64,000 bases of DNA from Bacillus_BD oryzisoli_A (GCF_043641075.1 NZ_JBHZRC010000005.1:124001-188000); one strand, 5' to 3'; positions 25,783 to 34,696 are shown, counted from the stretch's first letter. Made by a program: numbers and translations. The notes: generated from the letters alone by a model not told the origin.

Positions 25783-26610
25783 TTGACTCAATTAAATAGA
25801 AATTTAATTGTAACAGGGATTCCTCGAGGGGGAACAACCCTTACTGGGGCCTTGATTGATAATTTATCAGATTGTATTTGTTTAAGCGAACCGGACTGGC
25901 AGGCAAAATGGTTTTTTGAAAATAGAAACGCAGATGGACTTGCTAAGTTAATAAAAAAAGACTTTCAATTGGTACGAAAAAAGATTCTTCACTCTAAGCC
26001 AATAATTGATAAACGTAACAGTGATGGAAGTCCGGTTACCAATTATTTCTCATCCAAGAGGAAAGGGGGAAAAAAGATTAATAAAATGTGCCTTAAACGA
26101 AGTATTATTTTTCCAATTGGGAATAAAGATTTCACATTAGGTATGAAGCATAATGCACATTATACAAGTATTCTTCCCCAGCTAGTAAAAATGAAATATT
26201 TTTCAATCATAGCGGTTATGAGGCACCCTGTCCCAACGATATTGTCTTGGATGTCCCTCAATTTGCCAATTAGTCGGGGAAAACTCCCAGCGGGAGAAGG
26301 TGTTTGGCCTGAGCTTAAGTTGATTACGGAATCAAAAGAGGAGCTATTAAATAGGCAGGTAAGGATCTATGATCTATTTTGCCAAAGATATTTAGAGTTT
26401 TCCAAGGATATTCATTTATTTAAATACGAAGATATTGTAGAAGACCCCTCTTTATTTGAAAAACTTACAGGCAAAACATATGAAAAAAAACTGGAAATTA
26501 ACAATCAAAATCGAAGTAAAATTTATGATTTTAGAAACGAAGAAAAAATACTGGAAGCCATTACACGTTACGCTCCCCATGCTTTAAAATTATATCCCTT
26601 AGAAGAATAA
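25783..26610 (+). CDS. Sulfotransferase family protein
   Basis: A 275-residue PAPS-dependent sulfotransferase. The 5'-phosphosulfate loop is VTGIPRGGTTLTGALI near residue 15, and the 3'-phosphate-binding Arg/Ser lie in VMRHPVPTILSW near residue 145. These enzymes move sulfate from PAPS to hydroxyls of sugars or small molecules. It starts 6 nt after the glycosyltransferase stop with a TTG, so it is translationally coupled. Sulfotransferases are unusual in Bacillaceae; two in a row next to a glycosyltransferase suggest a sulfated surface glycan. Confidence 0.82.
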   Translation: MTQLNRNLIVTGIPRGGTTLTGALIDNLSDCICLSEPDWQAKWFFENRNADGLAKLIKKDFQLVRKKILHSKPIIDKRNSDGSPVTNYFSSKRKGGKKINKMCLKRSIIFPIGNKDFTLGMKHNAHYTSILPQLVKMKYFSIIAVMRHPVPTILSWMSLNLPISRGKLPAGEGVWPELKLITESKEELLNRQVRIYDLFCQRYLEFSKDIHLFKYEDIVEDPSLFEKLTGKTYEKKLEINNQNRSKIYDFRNEEKILEAITRYAPHALKLYPLEE

Positions 26611-26627
26611 TAAAAAGAGGTGTATGA

Positions 26628-27380
26628 ATGATCAGCACCAATGAATCAGATAAGCTTTTACTATTTATGCATATTCCCAAAACAGGTGGGCAAACACTTC
26701 GTGGGTTTATTAAAAAACAGTATAATTTTAATGAAACATACAGGTGTCCTTTTATGGAAGAAAAGATAGTTGAATTATCTAAGGATTTTAGAAATAGTCT
26801 AAAATTTATTTATGGGCATTTTTTATTTGGGACTCATGAGCATTTTCCCAAGAAATTCACCTATATTTCCTTTATGAGAGATCCTGTTGACCGATTTATT
26901 TCTGCTTACTACCATATTCTTCGTCATCCAACTAACCGCTTGCATGAAAGAGTCAAAAGTTTGAGCCTGGAAGAATTTATTGATAGTGATGATTTTAATT
27001 TACAAACGGAGCCTAATATCCAAACCAGATTTTTTTGCGGCAAAGATCCAATGAGTTTGGAAATTGCCAAAAAAAACATTTCCGAACATTTTTCAGTGGT
27101 GGGGATCACAGAATTATTTGGTGAATCCCTTTTTTTCATGAAAAAACTTTTCGGCTGGAATAATATTGATTATGAGAAAAGAAATGTAGGAACCAATCGA
27201 CCTAAAAAAATGAAAATTTCAAAAGAGCTTATAGCAAAAATAAAGTTAAAAAATCAAATAGATATGGAGTTATATCAATTTGCAAGAAAAAAACTTGAAG
27301 AACAGATAAATGCTTTGGACCCACAGACAAAACGTGAGATGGAGATCTTCAAAAAAGATATTGTTTCCAACGATGGTTAA
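26628..27380 (+). CDS. Sulfotransferase family 2-type protein
   Basis: A 250-residue protein like the carbohydrate (heparan/chondroitin-type) sulfotransferases. The 5'-phosphosulfate loop is FMHIPKTGGQTLRGFI (residues about 11-26), and the 3'-phosphate site is FMRDPVDRFISAYYH near residue 85. The C-terminal half is helical and Lys-rich. It follows the other sulfotransferase by 17 nt with AAAGAGGTG upstream of its ATG. It probably acts on a different position of the same glycan. A strong bidirectional terminator follows. Confidence 0.85.
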   Translation: MISTNESDKLLLFMHIPKTGGQTLRGFIKKQYNFNETYRCPFMEEKIVELSKDFRNSLKFIYGHFLFGTHEHFPKKFTYISFMRDPVDRFISAYYHILRHPTNRLHERVKSLSLEEFIDSDDFNLQTEPNIQTRFFCGKDPMSLEIAKKNISEHFSVVGITELFGESLFFMKKLFGWNNIDYEKRNVGTNRPKKMKISKELIAKIKLKNQIDMELYQFARKKLEEQINALDPQTKREMEIFKKDIVSNDG

Positions 27381-27389
27381 GAAAAAAAT

Positions 27390-27442
27390 AACAAGCCCAA
27401 AATACCAGTTTTGAAAATTAGAATCGGTATTTTGGGCTTGTT
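27390..27442. terminator. Bidirectional terminator
   Basis: AACAAGCCCAAAATACC and GGTATTTTGGGCTTGTT form a perfect 17-bp stem between the sulfotransferase (+) and the broken gene ending at 27458 (-). Confidence 0.9.
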
Positions 27443-27457
27443 AGAAATAAATTTTAT

Positions 27458-28165
27458 CTACAGTCTAATTTCCTTACTAGCAATTTTAATTTTTATCTCC
27501 TCGAAGGCAGCCTTCTCCCGGCTGTTCTTTTTTGTAAAAAGGATAGCGCGATCCCAAATAACATCAAAAAGCGCTGGACCTACTAAAGTCTGTTTATCGA
27601 CATATATTCTAAAGATTACAGAAGCGTCCTGATAATTATCCACTCCGAAGGCTGTTCCATTCGGGTTACCAGTGCTATACGGTACAATAATATCCATTCC
27701 TTGTTCATCAATTTTCCTCGACATTCTACACACATAATAGAACTTTTCATTTTCGTAGCCTTCAGGGAAAAGTTCGGCCGCAGAGCCTTTGAATTCAGTA
27801 GTTGTGTTCGCTACAGCTACACCATTAAAATGCTCAGCCCCATAGAAGCTTGCATTGGAAAAGACGGCTTTACCGGTTTGTTCATGGTTCACACCATAAA
27901 GGATCAGAAAGTCATCATCCGATTTCAATTGGAAATAATCTGACTCAATGTAAACTGCATCTCTGTTATCCGCCCAAACATTTACATCATTTAAGATAGC
28001 CTCAAACCCCTCCACAATCGCAAGGTCAAAATTCAGGTCAACATGATCAAATTCCTCATTTCCGTATTTGGCAAGAATCTGATTCCTGAGGTAATCCAGT
28101 TCATATCTTGCATAAGGAAGAATTTGAAATTCAGTGGTGCCTGGTGTAATAGATAATATTGTCGA
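27458..28165 (-). pseudogene. C-terminal half of an unknown protein split by an IS110-family element
   Basis: An open frame without its own start reads leftward from about 28165, through PGTTEFQILPYARYELDYLR to a TAA at 27458, about 235 residues. Its missing N-terminal part is the truncated open frame at 29963-30856, on the other side of the transposase gene and in the same direction. The family is not recognised. The C-terminal half has aromatic and Asp-rich beta-type sequence and no membrane segments. The exact join with the element is uncertain by some tens of bases. Confidence 0.7.
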
Positions 28166-28275
28166 AAGGTTTTCCTTTCGGAAAACAAAAAATACCCCAG
28201 TTTACTTCATGTAGTAAGATAGAGATACCTGACAGGGAACCTCAACTTACATTCCAACAAGAGGAGATGAAGTAA

Positions 28276-29664
28276 ATGGGGTATTACTTTAATAATATAC
28301 AAGGAAAGAAAGGTAGTCAATTCAGTTCACAATTAAGAGGAGTCAATTTGGAGAAGGTATTAATCGTTGCGATAGATGCTGCTAAGTACTTTCAAAAGGC
28401 GTTGATATGTAATTACTTTGGGGATGTTTTAGAGAAACCTTTTTTCTTTGGATTAGACCAGCTAGGGATTGATTTAATCTGTTCTAAGATAGAAAGATCT
28501 CAAAAGGAAATTGAGGCAGAAAGAATATTTGTTGGTGTTGAAGCTACTGGACATTATTATGAGGATATTGTTCGCGAGTTAGGAAAAAGAGGTTATAAAG
28601 TAACCATCATTAATGCGGCTACAACTTATGAGGAAAGATCAAGTGCACTAAACTGGAGTAAAACAGATGATCTAGATCTATATGTTATCGCCCATTCACT
28701 TATCCAGAACAAAGGAATGGAAAATAAGCTTCCAGAAGGTCTTTATCGTAAACTTATGACTTTGACCCGTGCACGAAGAAACGAGGTACGAAAACGTGCT
28801 TTATTAAGAGTACAAATCAGAACACTCATGGATCATATATGGAGGGACTTTCAAGGTTACATAGAAGTGGAAAACAACAAGCCGAAGAAAAAGCTGATAT
28901 TTAGTGATTTCTGGGGACGATCATCCTTATTCTTTCTTGAATTCTATCCTCATCCTTCGGATGTACTGGAGTTAGGAATCGAAAAACTATCCACAATAAT
29001 AAAGGAGAACAAATTAAGAGTACGGGCATCTACCATTCACACTCTTTATCAAGTGGCACAAACATCAATTGTCAAAGAGAAAGAGGAAGTTTCTGCGGAG
29101 CTTTTAATATTAAGTATGGCGATTCAAGACTTGAAAAGATTGTCTGAGAATATAAAAACGCTAGAAAAAGAAATAGAAACAGCGCTGCTTCAAACTGATG
29201 GGCGACTGCTTCTAACCGTGCCTGGGATTGGTGTTATTACAGCGGCTGAATTTTATAGTGAACTAGGTGATATATCAAATTATGAAAACGCTGGACAGCT
29301 AATCAAGAAAGCTGGCACAAATCCGATTATTATACAATCTGGAGGAACTAGTGGATTTTATGGCAAGATATCTAAACAAGGAAATAAGAACTTACGATTT
29401 ATGGTGTATACAGTTGGCAAATGTCTAGCCCAGCATAATAAGGACTTGCGTCCATATTACTTAAAGTTAAAAGAACGTGGGAAGCACGCTAGAAAGGCTT
29501 ATATAGCTCTTGGGAACAAGTTTATCCGAATTGCCTTTTCAATGTTAACACATAAAAAACCTTTTGAATCAAAGCAGAACGGCTACAGTATATTTGAAGA
29601 AATCAAGAAAAAGCTAAATTTCACTAAAATAAATACTTACTTAAATATTGCTTTAGCTGCGTAA
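28276..29664 (+). CDS. IS110-family transposase (RNA-guided DEDD recombinase family)
   Basis: A 462-residue recombinase with an N-terminal RuvC-like DEDD domain (Asp in VAIDAAK, Glu in VGVEATGHY, two Asp in KTDDLDLYVIA), a helical middle, and the C-terminal Transposase_20 domain with LLTVPGIGVITAAEFYSELGD and the catalytic-Ser region QSGGTSGFYGKISKQGNKNLR. IS110 recombinases use a bridge or seek RNA from their own non-coding end to choose donor and target sites. The frame is intact from an ATG with AGAGGAGATGAAGTAA upstream, so the protein may be active. Confidence 0.92.
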   Translation: MGYYFNNIQGKKGSQFSSQLRGVNLEKVLIVAIDAAKYFQKALICNYFGDVLEKPFFFGLDQLGIDLICSKIERSQKEIEAERIFVGVEATGHYYEDIVRELGKRGYKVTIINAATTYEERSSALNWSKTDDLDLYVIAHSLIQNKGMENKLPEGLYRKLMTLTRARRNEVRKRALLRVQIRTLMDHIWRDFQGYIEVENNKPKKKLIFSDFWGRSSLFFLEFYPHPSDVLELGIEKLSTIIKENKLRVRASTIHTLYQVAQTSIVKEKEEVSAELLILSMAIQDLKRLSENIKTLEKEIETALLQTDGRLLLTVPGIGVITAAEFYSELGDISNYENAGQLIKKAGTNPIIIQSGGTSGFYGKISKQGNKNLRFMVYTVGKCLAQHNKDLRPYYLKLKERGKHARKAYIALGNKFIRIAFSMLTHKKPFESKQNGYSIFEEIKKKLNFTKINTYLNIALAA

Positions 29665-29675
29665 TGTAAATTAAA

Positions 29676-29880
29676 AAATGAATCTCTCTTCTGGGACCAA
29701 GGGAAAATCGACGTGGTGCCGGAGGCAGTGAGACCTCGAGTGACAGCATGATTTACCTTGTCCTGTAAATGCGAATTGTACGTTAATATTTCCGGTTTGA
29801 ACTAACCAGGTTGCATCAATGCAGAACTGAAGCAAGGTAGTATTCTCTATTCAGGTCCGAGAAGAGATGATTCATTTATA
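29676..29880 (+). ncRNA. Candidate bridge/seek RNA of the IS110 element
   Basis: The non-coding region just after the transposase is closed by a long imperfect stem: TGAATCTCTCTTCTGGGACC at 29679-29698 pairs with GGTCCGAGAAGAGATGATTCA at 29854-29874. Internal GC-rich segments such as GTGGTGCCGGAGGCAGTGAG could form further stems with loops. The length of about 200 nt and the place between the transposase stop and the right end fit the structured RNA of the IS1111 subgroup. This is inference from layout and pairing only. Confidence 0.5.
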
Positions 29881-29962
29881 GTGTTTTCTGTCAGTTGCTT
29901 ATGGTAATTTTTGTAAAAAAACTACGTAAGTTGTGTTACCTATGCACAAAAATCAAAAATTC

Positions 29963-30856
29963 TTACTTGACATAGTACGCTGTCTCCTTGATTTTAAGGT
30001 TTGGAATGGGCCAAGGGGTTAGACTTGTGTAAGGCGTTTTAGGTGTCACTCGGAACACCTTCATATAGCGGCTCAGATTGTTCAGATATTGATCACCGAT
30101 AAATTTTTCAGACCAAATGGCGGCCCTCATAAGAAAGGTAAAGGTATCCTTCCCTTTTTCAAGCCCCATGTTTACCAAACCCGCAGGAATATTGTCATCA
30201 TTCATAATATCTGGGTCAAAGCCTGCTCCTGCCAACGCATCACGCATTTGCTTATTTACTGTTTGATCGGCTGTAGTAATAATAATCGTAGTGCTGTTAA
30301 AAGGGTTACCTGCTGCTCCTCCTTGAGTATTCTCCGTCCAAATATTGAAATTATTTAATTGATCGCCAAGGCCTCCAAAAACACCATGATAAAAACCGGT
30401 TTTGGCATCTCCTGCAGTTATTTCACCGCTGTAATCCTTTCCAGGTTTATTTTCAACAAATCCAAGGTAGCTCCGAAAACCAAAATAAACAGCCTGCGGA
30501 GGTGTTTGCCCAATGATGACAATTGCCTCATCAGGCCGCAGCTTATAAGTAAAGCCAGGTGCTACATAGTTCAGATTAGGAGGATAATTAGTTGGATTAT
30601 CTGGGTCATATCCGACTGGGGGTTTCTGTCCTTCGGATGGATGCTGATTAGGAGCTGGCGGCAGTAAGACGGGCGAATAGGGAGCGCCAGCATGATTCCC
30701 CATAGCATTATCCACAACACCCCCACTGACAAGCTTAAGTATATCGATATACCTTAATTCTCCTTCCTGTACAATAAAACCTCTCTCCTCTAATGTTGAG
30801 ACAAACTTATTTACATTACCATTAGGATCAACATTCATCATTGGATTTTGATACAT
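29963..30856 (-). pseudogene. N-terminal half of an unknown protein split by the IS110-family element
   Basis: About 297 codons from ATG 30856 to a stop at 29963 supplied at the insertion border. The start is set by AGGAG 9 nt upstream; the longer open frame to 31000 has no ribosome site. A Pro-rich linker (LLPPAPNQHPSEGQKPPVGYDP, near residues 85-105) precedes a beta-rich domain with DEAIVIIGQTPPQAVYFGFRSYLGF. The natural continuation is the fragment at 27458-28165, giving an intact protein of roughly 530 residues. I do not recognise the family with confidence. Confidence 0.7.
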
Positions 30857-30997
30857 CCATTTCATCTCCTTACTAGCTGTGAAAACCTTGATAATAAGAA
30901 TATGAAAATCAGAAAAAGTGGTGCTAATCTTATTGTTGACTCTAGATATATGCGATGAAATAAATGATAGTACTTCGTTCCTAAATGTCATGACCTT

Positions 30998-31006
30998 CAT
31001 ATATTA
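30998..31006 (+). promoter_or_regulatory. Possible sporulation sigma-K-type -10 element (second copy)
   Basis: CATATATTA again 34 nt before a start codon (31040), preceded by CCTT as the copy at 23148 is by CTTT. Matching sequence and spacing in two genes of the same region suggest shared expression. The -35 is poor. Confidence 0.35.
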
Positions 31007-31039
31007 ATGAGAGCAAAATAAATTTAAGGAGGTCAGACA

Positions 31040-31798
31040 TTGAAATACTATACCCATTCGTACATGAATACTTACAGAAATCAAAATAGACAGAATACGT
31101 ATATACTCGATAAACAAATAGGAGATGTAAATGGCGACAAAATATCGGATATTATTTACCTGATAGGTGAAAAGACAGAAAATCCTTTTTATGAAAATAT
31201 AAAGGTCATAGTCCTGGATGGAATGACAATGCAGTGGTATGTTATTCCCTTGGATCCCAAATACAGTATGGCCTATACTCCATGGCTGATTCTTGGCAGC
31301 TTTACTAACGCAAATAGAAAGGAAATGATGGTAAATCTTCCTGTTGGAGGAAGTGGGGGTCTAACCTATTACTATGTCATATCATTTCTGACTAACAATG
31401 CAGAATATATACTTGGTCCTGAGCAGTTTATGACCCTTTCGGATACTCTAGGATTTGAAGTGATCTATATGGATCATTATCGAGTACTTGTAAAAAGTGT
31501 AAAACTTAATCAATCCTATACATTGGATATAAGCGACAGAAAAGAAGTGTATGAAGGAACCGTTTATGACAAGGACGGCAAGCTCCTCAAACCCCTAGAA
31601 GGGTTTGTCATTGATTTACCGCATCTGTATCCGATAAAAATAGACGGAAGTGTGCCATATAAGCTCGAAGCGCAGCATGATATAGCTGGTACATCACATG
31701 CGGATCGGCTTGGATCTATCGTTTTATACTGGAAATATACAGGCAATAATCAATCCTGGGTTTTAGACCCTGAGATGTTTTTTGTTATGTTTGGGTAA
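31040..31798 (+). CDS. Uncharacterised FG-GAP/VCBS-like protein
   Basis: A 252-residue protein beginning with TTG after AAGGAGGTC. Residues 28-43 (IGDVNGDKISDIIYLI) fit the calcium-binding loop of an FG-GAP/VCBS beta-propeller blade, and a second weaker blade lies around GSFTNANRKEMMVNLPVGGSGG. No signal peptide or membrane segment is visible. Related single-domain proteins occur in Bacillus genomes without known function. Divergent neighbour to the split unknown gene. Confidence 0.75.
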   Translation: MKYYTHSYMNTYRNQNRQNTYILDKQIGDVNGDKISDIIYLIGEKTENPFYENIKVIVLDGMTMQWYVIPLDPKYSMAYTPWLILGSFTNANRKEMMVNLPVGGSGGLTYYYVISFLTNNAEYILGPEQFMTLSDTLGFEVIYMDHYRVLVKSVKLNQSYTLDISDRKEVYEGTVYDKDGKLLKPLEGFVIDLPHLYPIKIDGSVPYKLEAQHDIAGTSHADRLGSIVLYWKYTGNNQSWVLDPEMFFVMFG

Positions 31799-31828
31799 AA
31801 TGAAGATTTTTTAAAGGGGGGAAGTTTC

Positions 31829-32050
31829 ATGCCTTGGCAGCAAAAAATAGGGTACTTGTTAGGCCGGCCAGTAGGAATATCGTTCATGGATGGTACAGGA
31901 ACCTCGGGGGTCTTATGTGATGCATATGGCGGCAGCGTGTACCTCATGGAGTATTTATATCATACACAATTTGCGCTAAAGCATTATAGCTATAACATGA
32001 TCCAAGATATTCACCCTTTTCCAGGCTGTAATCATTCAGGAGTATATTAA
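31829..32050 (+). CDS. Small uncharacterised protein, 73 residues
   Basis: It has a strong ribosome site (AAAGGGGGGAAG) and a compact composition without frame-shadow features. The core GRPVGISFMDGTGTSGVLCDAYGGSVYLMEYL reads like a small five-strand SH3/Lsm-type barrel, but that is a guess from pattern. It follows the FG-GAP-like gene by 30 nt, so the two are probably co-transcribed. Confidence 0.65.
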   Translation: MPWQQKIGYLLGRPVGISFMDGTGTSGVLCDAYGGSVYLMEYLYHTQFALKHYSYNMIQDIHPFPGCNHSGVY

Positions 32051-32080
32051 TCTAAAAATACTACAGCCTTTGTCCAGAAT

Positions 32081-32107
32081 GAGCCAATGAACCCGTCCCC
32101 ATGGCTC
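32081..32107. repeat. GGGAC-type dispersed hairpin element
   Basis: GAGCCA and TGGCTC flank the core AACCCGTCCCC. It shares the GAGCCA...CCCGTCCCC...TGGCTC wording with 34699 and 46623. Probably a terminator for the preceding pair. Confidence 0.6.
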
Positions 32108-32119
32108 AATATATTTTTA

Positions 32120-32148
32120 TTGACTTTATACCCAATGGGGTATAATAT
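32120..32148 (+). promoter_or_regulatory. Promoter with CsoR/CstR-like operator
   Basis: TTGACT (32120) and TAATAT (32143) are 17 nt apart, with TATAAT in an alternative register. The palindrome ATACCC-AATG-GGGTAT (32128-32143) overlaps the -10. ATACCC...GGGTAT is the operator type of the CsoR family, including persulfide-sensing CstR. It drives the DsrE-like gene. The matching regulator is not in the window. Confidence 0.65.
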
Positions 32149-32201
32149 AACTCTTGTAGCTAAGTTGATTATTTTTATACCAGATCGAGGAGGAATTACT
32201 G

Positions 32202-32597
32202 ATGAGTGAAAGGGTAGCGATTATTGCAAGTAATGGTGGGTTATTTGATGCATATAAGGTATTTAATATTGCAACGGCGGCAGCTTCAATGGATCAAGAG
32301 GTGGCTATTTTCTTTACCTTTGAAGGATTAAACTTAATTCATAAGGAAGCCAATAAACAACTGCCTATGCCAGAAGGAAAAGAGCATTTTGCAGAGGGTT
32401 TTTCAAAGGCAAATGTACCGTCTATTCCTGATATGCTTGCAATGGCAATCGAGTTAGGTGTTAAATTGATTGGCTGTCAAATGACAATGGATGTAATGGG
32501 ACTTGGAGAGGATGTATTTGTAGAAGGGATTGAAGTTGGCGGTGCGGTAACATTCTTACAGTTTGCTAAGGATGCAGATGTAACCTTAACTTTCTAA
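32202..32597 (+). CDS. DsrE/DsrF/DrsH-like family protein
   Basis: A 131-residue single-domain DsrE-like protein with an alpha/beta fold and one conserved Cys in KLIGCQMTMDVMG near residue 90. Such proteins carry persulfide sulfur and often work with TusA and rhodaneses. GAGGAGG lies before the ATG. Next in the same direction is a CoA-disulfide reductase fused to rhodanese and TusA, so the two probably handle sulfane sulfur together, each behind its own CsoR/CstR-like box. Confidence 0.88.
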   Translation: MSERVAIIASNGGLFDAYKVFNIATAAASMDQEVAIFFTFEGLNLIHKEANKQLPMPEGKEHFAEGFSKANVPSIPDMLAMAIELGVKLIGCQMTMDVMGLGEDVFVEGIEVGGAVTFLQFAKDADVTLTF

Positions 32598-32677
32598 ACT
32601 AATGCACGAGTAACTCAGTCCGGATTTACGTTTCAATCGTCCAACTAGCTTTGTTATTTTATTTTTTAACTTTTTAT

Positions 32678-32693
32678 ATACCCCCATATGTAT
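32678..32693 (+). promoter_or_regulatory. Second CsoR/CstR-like operator half-palindrome
   Basis: ATACCCCCATATGTAT, 60 nt upstream of the CoA-disulfide reductase gene, resembles the box at 32128. This suggests that both sulfur genes respond to the same regulator. Confidence 0.5.
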
Positions 32694-32752
32694 TAATTGT
32701 TAACTCGTTAAGTCTATCAAAATAACATGGAATGAATTTGGGAGGATTAAAT

Positions 32753-34696
32753 ATGACACAGAAGGTCATCATCGTAGGTGGGGTCGCAGGCGGTGCCACT
32801 GCAGCAGCAAAGCTTAGAAGAATAAGTGAAGACGTGGAAATTATTCTTATTGAACGAGGAGAATATATTTCATTTGCGAACTGTGGTTTACCTTATTATA
32901 TTGGGGAAACCATCACGGATCGAAGCAAATTATTAGTACAAACCGTAGAGGGTATGTCAAAACGATTTAAGATGGATATCCGTAATCAAAGTGAAGTAAT
33001 CAGCATTGACCCAGAAAGCCAAACGGTGACCATTAAAAATTTGCGAAATGGTGAAGAGTACAACGAAACCTATGACAAATTATTGCTATCACCAGGAGCA
33101 AGTCCTATTGTACCTCCAATCCCTGGTCTAAAGGAAAATGAAACATTATTTACGCTAAGAAATATTCCTGATACGGATAAAATCAAAAACTATGTAGATC
33201 AACAAAAACCGAAAAAAGCAGTAGTTGTCGGCGGTGGTTTTATCGGGATTGAAATGGCAGAAAACCTAGTTGACCTTGGTATTGAAGTAACGATTATTGA
33301 AATGTCTAACCAGGTAATGACGCCAATTGATTATGAAATGGCGAGTATTTTGCACACTCATATCAAAGAAAAAGGTGCTCGGTTAATACTAGAAAATGGT
33401 GTACAATCTTTTGCCGATAATGGTAAAAAGGTAATCTTATCTGATGGAATAGAAGTAGAAACAGATATGACCATCCTTTCTATTGGAGTAAAACCTGAAA
33501 ATGAATTAGCGAAAAGTGCAGGACTTGAATTAGGTGCACGCGGTCATATTATTGTCAATGAATACCTTCAAACCTCTAATGAGAATATTTATGCTGTTGG
33601 AGATGCAATCGAAGTAGTGGATTATATCAATGGCAATCAAACGGCGATTCCTCTTGCTGGACCAGCTAATAGACAAGGTCGTATTGCAGCAAAAAATATG
33701 ATGGGACTAAGTGAAAGATATCAGGGAACACTCGGTACATCTGTGGCAAAAGTATTCGATTTAACGGTAGCTTCAACGGGTAACAATGAAAAAACACTAA
33801 AAAGGCTAGGCATTCCGTATGAAGTCCTACATGTACATCCGAGTTCACATGCGGGCTATTATCCAGGAGCTGCGCAAATTTCGTTAAAGCTTATTTTTGA
33901 CAAAGAAACCGGTAGAATATTTGGCGCACAAGCGGTAGGGGCAGATGGAGCCGACAAACGTATGGATGTCATTGCGACTGCAATCAAGGGTGGATTAACA
34001 GTCGAAGATTTAACAAATCTTGAATTATCCTATGCGCCGCCATATTCTTCCGCAAAGGATCCAGTAAACATGGCGGGGTATGTTGCAACAAACCTACTAG
34101 AAGGTGAGTTAGAACACATCCAGTGGCATGAAGTAGATAGAATTGTTGCAGAGGGCGGGCTATTAATTGATGTCCGTGAACCAATGGAACGTGAATTTGG
34201 TTATATTAAAGGATCTATCAATATCCCATTAGATGATCTTAGAAATAGATTGAATGAAATTCCAAAGGACAAAACGGTTTACGTAAGCTGTCAAGTTGGT
34301 TTGAGAGGCTATTTAGCAAGCCGAATTTTGAAAAACAATGGATTCGATGTCAAGAATGTCGACGGAGGCTGGAAAACCTATTCATCTGTCTATGGCAGTA
34401 ATATTCACGTGGAAGTTGAAACAGCTACAAATGATTTAGGAGAAACTATTATTCTAGCTGATCAAAGTCTAAAAGCAGATGAAGTAATAGATGTAACGGG
34501 ATTAACCTGTCCAATGCCTATTGTAAAATTAAAAAAGGGCATTGATTCAATCGGGAGTAATCAAGTATTAGAGCTTCATGCTACAGATAGAGGAACTTTA
34601 AATGATTTACCAGCTTGGTCAAAAAATGCTGGACACACAATCCTCAAAACAGAACAAGACGGTCCTGTTATTAAATTTTGGATTAAAAAGAAATGA
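32753..34696 (+). CDS. CoA-disulfide reductase fused to rhodanese and TusA domains
   Basis: A 647-residue, three-part protein. Residues 1-445 are an FAD/NAD(P)H-dependent CoA-disulfide reductase with IIVGGVAGGATAAAKLRR and the redox Cys in SFANCGLPYY. Residues about 455-545 are a rhodanese with active loop SCQVGLRG. Residues about 570-645 are a TusA domain with the sulfur-carrier Cys in VTGLTCPMPIVKLKKG. The fusion reduces CoA polysulfide or persulfide and passes sulfur to a carrier, as in sulfide and persulfide detoxification. ATG 32753 follows GGGAGG by 7 nt. Confidence 0.92.
   Translation: MTQKVIIVGGVAGGATAAAKLRRISEDVEIILIERGEYISFANCGLPYYIGETITDRSKLLVQTVEGMSKRFKMDIRNQSEVISIDPESQTVTIKNLRNGEEYNETYDKLLLSPGASPIVPPIPGLKENETLFTLRNIPDTDKIKNYVDQQKPKKAVVVGGGFIGIEMAENLVDLGIEVTIIEMSNQVMTPIDYEMASILHTHIKEKGARLILENGVQSFADNGKKVILSDGIEVETDMTILSIGVKPENELAKSAGLELGARGHIIVNEYLQTSNENIYAVGDAIEVVDYINGNQTAIPLAGPANRQGRIAAKNMMGLSERYQGTLGTSVAKVFDLTVASTGNNEKTLKRLGIPYEVLHVHPSSHAGYYPGAAQISLKLIFDKETGRIFGAQAVGADGADKRMDVIATAIKGGLTVEDLTNLELSYAPPYSSAKDPVNMAGYVATNLLEGELEHIQWHEVDRIVAEGGLLIDVREPMEREFGYIKGSINIPLDDLRNRLNEIPKDKTVYVSCQVGLRGYLASRILKNNGFDVKNVDGGWKTYSSVYGSNIHVEVETATNDLGETIILADQSLKADEVIDVTGLTCPMPIVKLKKGIDSIGSNQVLELHATDRGTLNDLPAWSKNAGHTILKTEQDGPVIKFWIKKK

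Larger units (their letters stand above)
28166..29962 (+). mobile_element. IS110-family insertion sequence (boundaries approximate)
   Basis: An element of about 1.8 kb carrying one DEDD transposase, with a short left non-coding end (about 110 nt) and a long right non-coding end (about 300 nt). It separates two halves of one gene (27458-28165 and 29963-30856), which shows that it inserted there. A small palindrome CGAAAGG-TTTT-CCTTTCG lies at the left end near 28174. IS110 elements usually leave no clear terminal repeats, so the ends are estimated from where host coding stops. The long downstream non-coding region suggests the IS1111 subgroup layout. Confidence 0.75.
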
